This document shows positions 16,215 to 23,909 of a stretch of 64,000 nucleotides of DNA, in pieces. How positions within the stretch are numbered: the first letter of the stretch is position 1; each line of letters opens with the position of its first letter. Source of the DNA: Pseudarthrobacter sp. NamB4 (GTDB lineage Bacteria; Actinomycetota; Actinomycetes; Actinomycetales; Micrococcaceae); assembly GCF_005796185.1 (NCBI RefSeq), contig NZ_VAHM01000008.1, positions 62,001 to 126,000 on the forward strand. Direction: 5' to 3'. The position numbers and the translations under genes are program-made. A model generated the notes under the pieces. The model saw only the letters and a program-made list of their open reading frames with translations, was not told the DNA's origin and did not search any database.

Positions 16215-17081
16215 ATGTCCAGCCCGCAGACCGCCCGGCCGCGTGCCGTATTCCTCGACATCGACGGCACCTACGCCGACCACGGCCTGGCCCCGGAGGC
16301 GCACGTGGAGGCCGTCCGCACGGCGCGTGGCCTCGGCCACCTCGTCTTCGTGTGCACCGGGCGGCCGCTGTCCATGGTGCCCGGGCACATCCTCGACGCC
16401 GGCTTCGATGGCGTTATCACTGGCGCCGGAGCCCGCGTGGAGCTGGACGGGCAGGTGCTCAAGGACACCCGCTTCCGCCCGGACCTGGCTGCCCTGATCG
16501 TCGACACCCTGGACAAGCACCACGCGGCCTACATCCTGGAAGCCCCCGAGGCCCTGCACGGCCGCACCGGCGTGGACCAGCGCCTCCGGCAGGTGCTCGG
16601 GCCTGTTTTTGCCGGCCGCCCACAGCATGATGGCGTGCTCAGCACGGACGTGGACCCCCTCGAGGACATCTTGGGGCCAATGCAGTACAGCGACGACCTG
16701 CGAGGGAGCTCCTTTGCCAAAGTCTCCTGTTTTGACTCACCCGTGCCGCTGACGCAGCTCATGGATACCTTCGGCCCGGAGGTGGGGCTCATCCCCAGTT
16801 CACTCTCAGCGCTGGGTGACCGTGCTGGGGAGATTTTCATGGCAGGGACGCACAAGGCGGTGGGCATCCAGGTGCTGGAGCAGCACCTGGGCCTGAAGCG
16901 CGAGGACATTGTGGCCATAGGTGACAGTGCCAATGACATTGAGATGCTCGAGTATGCAGGGATCGGGATCGCCGTGGAGGGCGGGCATCCGGCCGTGCTG
17001 GCGGTGGCCGACAGGGTTACCCCGGGTCCCGCCGGCAACGGCGTGGCGCTTGCGTTTGCCGAGCTGGGCCTTCTGGGCTGA
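16215..17081 (+). CDS. Cof-type HAD-superfamily hydrolase
   Basis: A 288-residue HAD phosphatase of the Cof/YidA group. Motif I is FLDIDGTYADHG (residues about 14-25; the nucleophile is the first Asp), motif II CTGRPLSM, motif III K in AGTHKAVG, and motif IV AIGDSANDIEML. The cap domain lies between motifs II and III (about 85-195). It probably dephosphorylates sugar phosphates or FMN-like substrates. ATG 16215 with AAGGAG seven bases upstream is used rather than an in-frame start at 16185. It converges with the UDP-sugar dehydrogenase gene. Confidence 0.9.
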   Translation: MSSPQTARPRAVFLDIDGTYADHGLAPEAHVEAVRTARGLGHLVFVCTGRPLSMVPGHILDAGFDGVITGAGARVELDGQVLKDTRFRPDLAALIVDTLDKHHAAYILEAPEALHGRTGVDQRLRQVLGPVFAGRPQHDGVLSTDVDPLEDILGPMQYSDDLRGSSFAKVSCFDSPVPLTQLMDTFGPEVGLIPSSLSALGDRAGEIFMAGTHKAVGIQVLEQHLGLKREDIVAIGDSANDIEMLEYAGIGIAVEGGHPAVLAVADRVTPGPAGNGVALAFAELGLLG

Positions 17082-17104
17082 ACGGGCCGTCCCGCCGTCA
17101 GGGT

Positions 17105-18532
17105 TCAGCCGCGTGCGCCCCGGCTGATGGGCAAAGGAGCAGCGGCGGGTGGGGCCACCGGGACAAGCGGTGCGACCGGCGTGAGTGGCGCTGCCGCCCG
17201 GGTGCCGAGGCCGCGCACCAGCCAGCCAGCTGACTGCCATGCGACCGCGTCCAGCACGTTGCGTGCATCCAGCACCACCCGGCGTCGGACCAGCGCGCCC
17301 GCAACGGAGGGGGAAAGCCGCCGGTACTCGTCCCACTCCGTGAGGAGGAGGACCAGGTCAGCGCCTTCAAGGGAGCGTTCAGTGGATGCTTCGAACCGGA
17401 GCCTGGGGTAGCGCTGCCAGGCGTGGTTGACGGCTTTGGGGTCCGTCACTGTCACATGCGCGCCGACGGCTGCCAGCCGGTCCGCCACATCCAAGGCCGG
17501 GGAGTCACGGATGTCGTCGGTATCCGGTTTGAAGGAGGCGCCCAGCACCGTGACCGACCGGCCGCACAGGGTGCCTCCGGCCAGCTCCGCCGCCAGCGAC
17601 ACGGTCCGCGACCTCTGCCCCAGGTTGACCCTGTCCACCAGCCCCATCCAGTCCTCCACAGCGGTGACGCCGTGCTGGGCGGCCTGGGTGCGGAAGCTGC
17701 GGATGTCCTTGGGCAGGCAGCCGCCGCCGAAGCCCAGCCCGGCGTGCAGGTACCGTCCGCCGATCCTCGGATCAAGCCCCATCGCCTCGCTGAGTTCGGC
17801 CACGTCGGCGCCGGAGGCGTCACAGAGTTCGGCCACGGCGTTGATGAAGCTGACCTTGGTGGCCAGGTAGGCGTTCGCCGCCGACTTGATGAGTTCCGCG
17901 GTGGCGAAATTGCAGACCTGCCGCGGGATCCCGGCCCTGAGCAGCGGTTCGTAGACAGCATCAAGCGCTGCGGTTACCCCGAGAGGAGCACCGGACGAGG
18001 CGTTGAACGCAGCGGCGCGCCCGCCCTCCACGCCGTACACCAGCCGGTCCGGCACCAGCGAATCCTTCACCGCCGTGCCCTGCCTCAGGAACTCCGGGTT
18101 CCAGCCCAGCAGCACGTCCGGCCGCGGGGCCAGTACGCCGCGGAGCATGTCCACGGTGCCTACGGGAACGGTTGACTTGCCCACGACGACGGCGCCCGCC
18201 GCCAGGTGCGGCAGCAGCGCGTCCGCGGCGGAGAACAGGAAGGTGAGGTCGGCGGCGTCGGACGTCTTGTCCTGTGGAGTGCCCACGCACAGGAAATGGA
18301 CCTGCGCGGCTTTGGCGTCCGCGGGATCAGTTGAAAAGCGGAGCCTGCCGTTGGCCCGTCCGTCCTGGAGGAGTTCGTCCAGCCCGGGTTCGTGGAAGGG
18401 GGCCGCGCCGCGGCCCAGTTGCTCCACCTTGCCCGGATCGACGTCAATGCCAACAACGGTGTGGCCCATGGACGCCAGAGTGGCGGCGTGGACGGCGCCC
18501 AGGTAGCCGCAGCCGATGACGGAAATGTTCAC
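17105..18532 (-). CDS. UDP-glucose/GDP-mannose dehydrogenase family protein
   Basis: A 475-residue NAD-dependent sugar-nucleotide dehydrogenase, most likely UDP-glucose 6-dehydrogenase producing UDP-glucuronate. The N-terminal Rossmann fold begins NISVIGCGYLGAVHAATLA. VGKSTVPVGT and FVGTP-like FLCVGTPQ are present. The catalytic Cys lies in LGFGGGCLPKDIRSF. The central and C-terminal domains are complete (VTVLGASFKPDTDDIRDSP). The last 40 residues form an Ala/Pro/Val-rich extension. It starts with GTG 18532, which overlaps the stop of the upstream glycosyltransferase gene in GTGA, so the two are translationally coupled. Confidence 0.9.
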   Translation of the reverse strand: MNISVIGCGYLGAVHAATLASMGHTVVGIDVDPGKVEQLGRGAAPFHEPGLDELLQDGRANGRLRFSTDPADAKAAQVHFLCVGTPQDKTSDAADLTFLFSAADALLPHLAAGAVVVGKSTVPVGTVDMLRGVLAPRPDVLLGWNPEFLRQGTAVKDSLVPDRLVYGVEGGRAAAFNASSGAPLGVTAALDAVYEPLLRAGIPRQVCNFATAELIKSAANAYLATKVSFINAVAELCDASGADVAELSEAMGLDPRIGGRYLHAGLGFGGGCLPKDIRSFRTQAAQHGVTAVEDWMGLVDRVNLGQRSRTVSLAAELAGGTLCGRSVTVLGASFKPDTDDIRDSPALDVADRLAAVGAHVTVTDPKAVNHAWQRYPRLRFEASTERSLEGADLVLLLTEWDEYRRLSPSVAGALVRRRVVLDARNVLDAVAWQSAGWLVRGLGTRAAAPLTPVAPLVPVAPPAAAPLPISRGARG

Positions 18533-19686
18533 AGTCTTGCCCCCTTGGTATTGGCTGGTCCTGTCGGAAGCGGGCCGTCGGTGATGGCTTCGGTGTAATG
18601 GCGCACGAGTTCTGCGCACAGCGCCGGCCAGGTCCTGTCCTGCACGGAGGCATGGGCGGCGGCGGCGAAAGCGCGGCGCTTGGCGTCGTCGCCCATCAGG
18701 TCCAGCACGTGGCCGCGCAGGGCGCACAGGTCGCCGGGCTCGTAGAGCCAGCCTGTCCTCGAGTTTTCCACCAGGTCCAGCGGGCCGCCCCTGCCGGTGG
18801 CCACCACCGGCACGCCCGATGCCATGGCCTCCTGGATGGTCTGGCAGAACGTTTCGAACTCGCCGGGGTGGACGAACAGATCAAAGGACGCCATGGCGCG
18901 TGCCAGTTCTTCCCCACCCAGGAAACCGGTGAAAACGGCATCAGGCAGTGCTTCCGCCAGGGCCGCCCGCTGTGGCCCGTCGCCCACGATCACCAGCCTG
19001 GCATTCGGCACCCCGGCCAGGGCCGCCAGGTCCTCCACCTGCTTTTCCACCGCAAGCCGGCCCACGTAGCCGATGAGGCGCTCGCCGTCCGGCGCAACCG
19101 TTGCCCTCCACTCATCGTCGCGCTTGGCGGGTGAGAACCGGGCGGTGTCCACCCCTCTGCGCCACATCTGCACCCTGGGAATGCCCCTGCCGCGCAGCTG
19201 GTTCAGCGCGAACGTTGAGGGCACCAGGGTGCTGGTGGCCAGCAGATGGATGTTTTCCACCCGGCTCCACGCCCAGTTCTCCAGGAACGGCACCCCGTAC
19301 CGGGCGGCGTAGCTGGGAACTTCGGTCTGGTAGATCGCAACGGTGGGGATGCCCAGCTGGTGGGCAGCCTGGACCGCCCTCCAGCCCAGGACGAACGGCG
19401 AGGCCAGGTGGACGACGTCCGGTGCATAGTCGGCAAGGATTCGCTTGACCCGGTACACACCGCCCATCGCTACCCGGACGTTTGTGTAGCCCGCGAGCGG
19501 AACGGCCGGAAGCCGGTGGACGTCCGCGCCCTTGACCTGCTCCGGCGCCTCCCCGTCCTGGGTTGAGGGCGCAATGACCAGGACGTCGTCGCCCCGGTCC
19601 TGCAGATGGTCCAGAACCCTCAGGATGGAGTGCGTCACGCCGTTCATCAGCGGCAGGAATGACTCAGCAATAATTGCGATCCTCAC
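18529..19686 (-). CDS. GT4-family glycosyltransferase, MgtA-like mannosyltransferase
   Basis: A 385-residue GT-B glycosyltransferase. The N-terminus MRIAIIAESFLPLMNGVTHS, the YQTEVPSYAARYG region and the nucleotide-binding part (YVGRLAVEKQVEDL, then HPGEFETFCQTIQEAMASG with the E-x7-E motif) closely resemble GDP-mannose-dependent alpha-mannosyltransferase MgtA of corynebacteria and mycobacteria. That enzyme adds mannose to glucuronosyl-diacylglycerol. The overlap with the UDP-sugar dehydrogenase gene supports this: the second enzyme would supply UDP-glucuronate for the acceptor lipid. Acceptor and donor are inferred. Confidence 0.85.
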   Translation of the reverse strand: MRIAIIAESFLPLMNGVTHSILRVLDHLQDRGDDVLVIAPSTQDGEAPEQVKGADVHRLPAVPLAGYTNVRVAMGGVYRVKRILADYAPDVVHLASPFVLGWRAVQAAHQLGIPTVAIYQTEVPSYAARYGVPFLENWAWSRVENIHLLATSTLVPSTFALNQLRGRGIPRVQMWRRGVDTARFSPAKRDDEWRATVAPDGERLIGYVGRLAVEKQVEDLAALAGVPNARLVIVGDGPQRAALAEALPDAVFTGFLGGEELARAMASFDLFVHPGEFETFCQTIQEAMASGVPVVATGRGGPLDLVENSRTGWLYEPGDLCALRGHVLDLMGDDAKRRAFAAAAHASVQDRTWPALCAELVRHYTEAITDGPLPTGPANTKGARL

Positions 19687-19787
19687 CCCTCCACGGTGGG
19701 CGCTTGCCTTGAAATGGCGGGGGAGAAAGCGTTACCCGGAGGAGAAGGCTGGGTGAACAGCAGCTTTTGGGGCCCGGGAAAAATTTA

Positions 19788-19823
19788 CTAAGTAGGCTTG
19801 GCATTTGATGCTAAGCATGCTTA
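19788..19823 (+). promoter_or_regulatory. Tandem CTAAG-N3-GCTT elements upstream of the PRC-barrel gene
   Basis: Two copies of CTAAG-N3-GCTT lie 23 bases apart at 19788-19799 and 19811-19822. The second is part of a perfect palindrome, TAAGCATGCTTA (19812-19823). The 261-base gap between the divergent glycosyltransferase and PRC-barrel genes holds nothing else I can identify. The spacing is near two helical turns, which fits cooperative binding of a dimeric regulator to the two sites. The regulator is unknown. Confidence 0.4.
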
Positions 19824-19947
19824 CGGTAGGGGGGCAGCTAACGTGAAGCCTCAAGCAGCCGGGGCGGAGGCCGACTGCCGGGAATCCGGTGGCGGGACAT
19901 CCATTTGTTAGCTAAGCCGAGCGCAACGACACATCCAAGGAGACGTC

Positions 19948-20568
19948 ATGCTCAACAGGGAAAACATTGAAAGCCTGCTTAACAAGGGTGGCAACGTCAT
20001 CGGTTCCGACGGCGAGAAGATCGGTTCGATCGGGCAGCTTTACGCGGACGACGACACGGGTGAGCCCACATGGGTCACCGTCAAGACGGGGCTCTTCGGC
20101 ACCTCCCAGTCTTTCATTCCCGTTGAAGGCGCACACAGCCAGGGCGATGACCTGGTGGTTCCGTACACCAAGGAACACGTCAAGGACGCACCCCGCGTGG
20201 ACGTGGACGGCCACCTCACCCCCGAGGAAGAGGACCGCCTCTACACCTACTACGACCGCGGCGCGCGGACGTACTCGGACGCCCAGTCGGATACCCGCAA
20301 CGACGTGGACCTGCAGGGTGACGCCGACCTCAACGCTGGCACCCCCACCGCTGGTCTCGCCTCGGACCGCGACGCCGACCTGGGCACCGTAGGCCACGAC
20401 ACCTCCGGACCCAGCACTGACGACGCCATGACCCGCTCCGAGGAGCAGCTCCGCGTCGGCACCGAGCGTGAGGCCACGAGCCGCGCCCGGCTCCGCAAGT
20501 ACGTCACCACGGAAAACGTCACCAAGACTGTCCCCGTGCAGCGTGAGGACCCGCCTGGAGCACATTGA
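19948..20568 (+). CDS. PRC-barrel protein with damaged DUF2382 domain
   Basis: A 206-residue soluble protein. Residues 5-85 form a PRC barrel (NVIGSDGEKIGSIGQLYAD, WVTVKTGLFGTSQSFIPVEG, VVPYTKEHVKDAP). An acidic linker follows. A DUF2382 domain begins at SEEQLRVGTEREA and runs to VTKTVPVQRED. Translation then falls out of frame and stops at 20568. The other frame continues RLEHIDAEGVDRDAPR to a TAA at 20600-20602, which resembles the end of a DUF2382 domain. The middle of that domain (some 70 residues in typical proteins) is thus missing, by an out-of-frame deletion near 20548. The PRC barrel may still work. AAGGAG precedes ATG 19948. Such proteins are linked to stress or envelope functions, without proof. 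Confidence 0.8.
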   Translation: MLNRENIESLLNKGGNVIGSDGEKIGSIGQLYADDDTGEPTWVTVKTGLFGTSQSFIPVEGAHSQGDDLVVPYTKEHVKDAPRVDVDGHLTPEEEDRLYTYYDRGARTYSDAQSDTRNDVDLQGDADLNAGTPTAGLASDRDADLGTVGHDTSGPSTDDAMTRSEEQLRVGTEREATSRARLRKYVTTENVTKTVPVQREDPPGAH

Positions 20569-20622
20569 CGCAGAAGGCGTGGACCGCGACGCCCCCCGCT
20601 AAGTCACCAGCACAGCGAACGA

Positions 20623-20658
20623 CGACGCCGGGAGCCAACTTGGGGGCTCCCGGCGTCG
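20623..20658. terminator. Strong terminator hairpin
   Basis: Fourteen bases (20623-20636, CGACGCCGGGAGCC) pair perfectly with 20645-20658. It follows the PRC-barrel gene and lies ahead of the convergent DUF4383 gene, so it may serve both. Confidence 0.85.
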
Positions 20659-20796
20659 CCGTGCGTGAGGTTCTTTCTTGAACGCTGGTGCAGCCCCCGC
20701 CATGCGGTGACTGCACCAGCCAGTAAGACGAATACCTTCAGAACTTAGGTTCTTCTTTCATTCGCGGCTCCTGTTTCCCGGCTTACGGATTCCGGG

Positions 20797-21258
20797 CTAT
20801 CTCCTGTCCTCCGCCATGTTCCTGGAGAACAGCCAGCCAGCAACAACCATTGCAGCGCCCAGTGCCAGGTGGGTCCAGTTGTCAGCCATGTTCAGCGCCA
20901 GGAAGTTGGCTGCTGAGTCCACTCCGACAATCAGCCCGTAGATGGCCAGGACGATGTACAGTGCGCCTGCCCCCAGGAGGAAGTTCCGCGCTCCATGCTC
21001 GGTGCGGGACATGGCCCAGCCGGTGGCGCCGACGGCCAGCTGCACGATGTTGAGCAGCATGGACACCTGGAACACACCAAAGAGCATGGCTTGCGAAGCC
21101 GGTCCAAGGAACATCAGTTCGCTGTATTGGGTGGTGATGCCCGGGATGAAGCCCAGGACACCCACCAGCATCAAAAGAATTCCCACTCCCATGCCCACGT
21201 TTTGGACGTCTGCCCGGCCAAAGTGAACGCCGTGTGCATGTGGGGATGCGGTAGTCAT
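20797..21258 (-). CDS. DUF4383 membrane protein
   Basis: A 153-residue membrane protein with four helices (about 22-45, 60-82, 90-112, 122-142), beginning after a His-containing cytoplasmic N-terminus (MTTASPHAHGVHFGR). The signatures GVLGFIPGI, NIVQLAVGATG and NWTHLALGAAM are those of DUF4383, a family of unknown function common in actinobacteria. ATG 21258 has AGGAGG seven bases ahead and is preferred to one six codons upstream. Confidence 0.88.
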   Translation of the reverse strand: MTTASPHAHGVHFGRADVQNVGMGVGILLMLVGVLGFIPGITTQYSELMFLGPASQAMLFGVFQVSMLLNIVQLAVGATGWAMSRTEHGARNFLLGAGALYIVLAIYGLIVGVDSAANFLALNMADNWTHLALGAAMVVAGWLFSRNMAEDRR

Positions 21259-21412
21259 TCTTTGCCTCCTATCCACTCTTGTGGACAGTTAAATTTTACG
21301 GCGGAGACCTGCGAAAAGCGCCGCTGTGGGCCTCTTTGAGGTTCGCCGGGATTGCCGGTTTCAGCCTGTCGGTTCCCTGCCGGCGGGGATGGCCGTGACA
21401 CTATGGAGCACG

Positions 21413-22726
21413 ATGAAACTGCGTGCTGATCAGACCGGAGACCGCGGCCTTCCCATGCCTTTGTGGCTGCAGGGGGCCCTCGAAACGGCGCAGGCAGCTG
21501 TTATCTCCGCGCTGGTTGTGATCGCCCCGATCATCGCGGTGTGGGCCACCGCCGGCTTCAACAACAGCGCGTTCGATGCACTTGCACGGCTCGCCGGACA
21601 GTCCTGGCTGCTGGTCCACGGTGTACCGATGGAACTGACGACCGCCGGTTCCAACACGGCGGCGAACGGGGAATCCGGCGCGCTCTCGCTCATCCCGCTG
21701 GGCCTGACCCTGCTGCCGTTCCTCCTGGCCTGGCGGGCCGGCCGCCGCCTTGCCCGGGCGTCCTACACGGACCAGCTGTGGCAGGCACTGCTGGGGTCAT
21801 GGGTTGTGTATGCCGCCTTCGGCGCCGCCACCGGCTTCGTCTGCCGCACAGCGGACGTCGGCATCAACGCCCTGCACGCCATGTTCATCCCCCTCATTCC
21901 CTACGCGCTGGGCATGGTGATTGGGGCACGGCTCGAGGCCGGTTCTTGGAGCCGGCTGATCGGCGTCGACGCCGTGGCCTGGATTTCCCGCACCAGCCAG
22001 CATTCGCGCTGGGCCGGCTCCTATCTTGCGTCGGCTGCCAAGGCAGGTTTCGTGGCGGCAGCTGCGGCGCTCTCTTTGGCGGCCGTGCTGCTGGCCGTTG
22101 ACCTCTTTATTCACTGGAACCTGGTAGTCGCGGTGTACGAAGCGCTCGACGCCGGCGCCATCGGAGGCGCAGCCCTCACGATTGCGCAGCTTGGCTTCCT
22201 GCCTAACCTCGTGGTCTTTGCGCTGGCCTGGACATCGGGAGCGGGTTTCGCCATGGGTGCGGGTTCCCAGGTGGGCCCGCTGGGAACGGCGGTCGGCCCA
22301 CTGCCGTCCATTCCGGTGTTGGCAGCCATTCCCTCTGGGCCGCTCGACTATGCCTTTGTTGTGCTGATCGTCCCGGTGCTGGCCGGTGTGCTGGCCGGCT
22401 GGTGGTTTCTGCGCGAAGGTGAAAACCACTTTGACGAATGGCTTTCCATCAAAGTCCGTGCCCGCTGGTTCACGGCCACGGTTTCCACCCTGGTCCTCGG
22501 GGTGCTCGTTGGGCTGGCCGCGGGGCTGCTGGCTTTTGGTCTCGCGTGGATGGCCCGCGGCTCAGCCGGCATCGGGAGGCTCACCGAAATCGGCCCGGAC
22601 CCGTTGTGGACGTCAGCCTGGCTGGCTGCTGAGGTGGGGGCCGGCGTCGTGATCGGTTACGCGGCCGGGCCGTGGCTGGAACGCGAGCACGCCGCGCAGG
22701 AAGCGGACGCGGAACTGCTGTCCTAG
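21413..22726 (+). CDS. DUF6350/PerM-like cell-division-associated membrane protein
   Basis: A 437-residue integral membrane protein with about nine to ten hydrophobic helices. Context is the strongest evidence: in Mycobacterium tuberculosis perM (Rv0955) directly precedes purN and purH, and here the same three genes follow each other on the same strand, though with leftward genes between them. PerM acts with FtsB in division in mycobacteria. The repeated helices include LIPLGLTLLPFLLAWRAGRR, typical of DUF6350. ATG 21413 is chosen; an in-frame ATG at 21389 is also possible. Confidence 0.8.
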   Translation: MKLRADQTGDRGLPMPLWLQGALETAQAAVISALVVIAPIIAVWATAGFNNSAFDALARLAGQSWLLVHGVPMELTTAGSNTAANGESGALSLIPLGLTLLPFLLAWRAGRRLARASYTDQLWQALLGSWVVYAAFGAATGFVCRTADVGINALHAMFIPLIPYALGMVIGARLEAGSWSRLIGVDAVAWISRTSQHSRWAGSYLASAAKAGFVAAAAALSLAAVLLAVDLFIHWNLVVAVYEALDAGAIGGAALTIAQLGFLPNLVVFALAWTSGAGFAMGAGSQVGPLGTAVGPLPSIPVLAAIPSGPLDYAFVVLIVPVLAGVLAGWWFLREGENHFDEWLSIKVRARWFTATVSTLVLGVLVGLAAGLLAFGLAWMARGSAGIGRLTEIGPDPLWTSAWLAAEVGAGVVIGYAAGPWLEREHAAQEADAELLS

Positions 22727-22755
22727 CCCGGAGGCCGTTGGCGCCTTGCTGCCGG

Positions 22756-23187
22756 CTAAGGGAGTTGGCGGGGCAGGGAATTTTCCAGCTGGACCCGGCA
22801 GGCTGACTGCGCCTTGTCGGTCAGTGCACGGCCCACACACGCCTGGTATTCGCGCACTTCGTCGAAGAACACGGACGTGACCAGGATCAGCAGTACCATG
22901 ATTGCTGCCACCACCAGTCCGGAAATGGTACCGATCAGCACCAGCCTGGACTCCTTCAACCTGGCGGCCCGGACCAGCAGGACAACGCCCAGAGCCACGC
23001 TGGCCGCCGTCAGGATTCCCGTCAGCCACAGGTAGTTGACGTCCAGCTGGTAGACGAAGAAGGCGCCGAGCACCGAGACGACGAACATCCGGAACAGGGT
23101 GTGGGTCCTGGCAAGCGAGGCCTTGGCTACCTCGCTGAGCGGCGGTTTGGTCCGCTGCTGCCCAGCCGGTTCCGGAGTGCTGTTCAT
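22756..23187 (-). CDS. Small membrane protein, unknown
   Basis: A 143-residue protein. A cytoplasmic N-terminus of about 32 residues is followed by three hydrophobic segments (about 33-52, 53-72 and 82-106). The tail (DEVREYQACVGRALTDKAQSACRVQLENSL) contains two Cys and is probably outside the membrane. I do not recognise the family. It lies between the PerM-like gene and purN on the opposite strand. Confidence 0.7.
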   Translation of the reverse strand: MNSTPEPAGQQRTKPPLSEVAKASLARTHTLFRMFVVSVLGAFFVYQLDVNYLWLTGILTAASVALGVVLLVRAARLKESRLVLIGTISGLVVAAIMVLLILVTSVFFDEVREYQACVGRALTDKAQSACRVQLENSLPRQLP

Positions 23188-23226
23188 GTTTTCCAGCCTA
23201 CGCGAGCCTGCCCATAAGCTTGGACC

Positions 23227-23790
23227 ATGCGCATCGTAGTCCTCGTTTCCGGTACCGGGTCCAACCTTCAGGCTGTCATTGACGCGGTTAAGGCAGGGGA
23301 ACTGGACGTGGAGATCGCTGCTGTTGGTGCCGACCGTCCGGGGACCTATGGGGTGGAACGGTCCGCTGCGGCAGGCATTCCAACCTTCGTGGTGGACTTC
23401 AAGGCATATCCGGACCGGGCCGAATGGAACGCGGCGCTGACGAAGGCCGTTGCCGCGTTCGAGCCGGACGTGGTGGTTTCCTCAGGTTTCATGCGGATTG
23501 TGAGCCCGGAGTTTATTGACGCTTTCAACGGCAAGTACCTCAACACGCACCCGGCTTTGCTGCCCGCATTCCCGGGGGCGCATGGTGTCCGGGATGCGAT
23601 GGCATACGGCGTGAAGGTCACGGGCTGCACTGTCCACTGGGCGGACGCCGGGGTGGACACCGGTCCCATTATTGCGCAGGAAGCCGTAACCATTGAGGAC
23701 TCGGACACCGAGGAAACCCTGCACGAACGCATCAAGGTGGTGGAACGCCGGCTCCTGGTGTCCACCCTGGCATCCCTCGCCGCCGGCTGA
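23227..23790 (+). CDS. purN: Phosphoribosylglycinamide formyltransferase
   Basis: A 187-residue GART that transfers a formyl group from 10-formyl-THF to GAR in step three of purine synthesis. It begins MRIVVLVSGTGSNLQAVID (phosphate loop). The catalytic Asn-His-Asp triad is present: N in YLNTHPALLP with its His, and D in HWADAGVDTGPII. Length is normal. It partners with purH at 25404, though a leftward transporter gene lies between them. A hairpin-rich region follows its stop. Confidence 0.96.
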   Translation: MRIVVLVSGTGSNLQAVIDAVKAGELDVEIAAVGADRPGTYGVERSAAAGIPTFVVDFKAYPDRAEWNAALTKAVAAFEPDVVVSSGFMRIVSPEFIDAFNGKYLNTHPALLPAFPGAHGVRDAMAYGVKVTGCTVHWADAGVDTGPIIAQEAVTIEDSDTEETLHERIKVVERRLLVSTLASLAAG

Positions 23791-23819
23791 TCCTTTCCTT
23801 TCCGACACCCATACTGCTT

Positions 23820-23903
23820 CTCGACGCGCAGGTTCCCTGGCGCCCCCTAAATAGGGGGAGCGCCAGGGGATATGCGCGTCGGAATTGAACGGGCGCGTCG
23901 AGA
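23820..23903. terminator. Compound inverted repeat between convergent genes
   Basis: An inner hairpin (23835-23869; CCCTGGCG arm, AAAT loop region) is enclosed by an outer inverted repeat, CGACGCGCA at 23822-23830 with TGCGCGTCG at 23873-23881. A further copy, GCGCGTCGAG, at 23894-23903 could pair with CTCGACGCGC at 23820-23829 instead. The site lies between the ends of purN and the leftward transporter and probably terminates both. Its size and alternative pairings exceed a simple terminator. Confidence 0.7.
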
Positions 23904-23909
23904 ATGGGG

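Noticed and set aside
17076..17110. Inverted repeat GGCTGAAC/GTTCAGCC between convergent HAD and dehydrogenase genes
   Set aside because: Eight base pairs with a 19-base loop, partly inside coding sequence; weak as a terminator.
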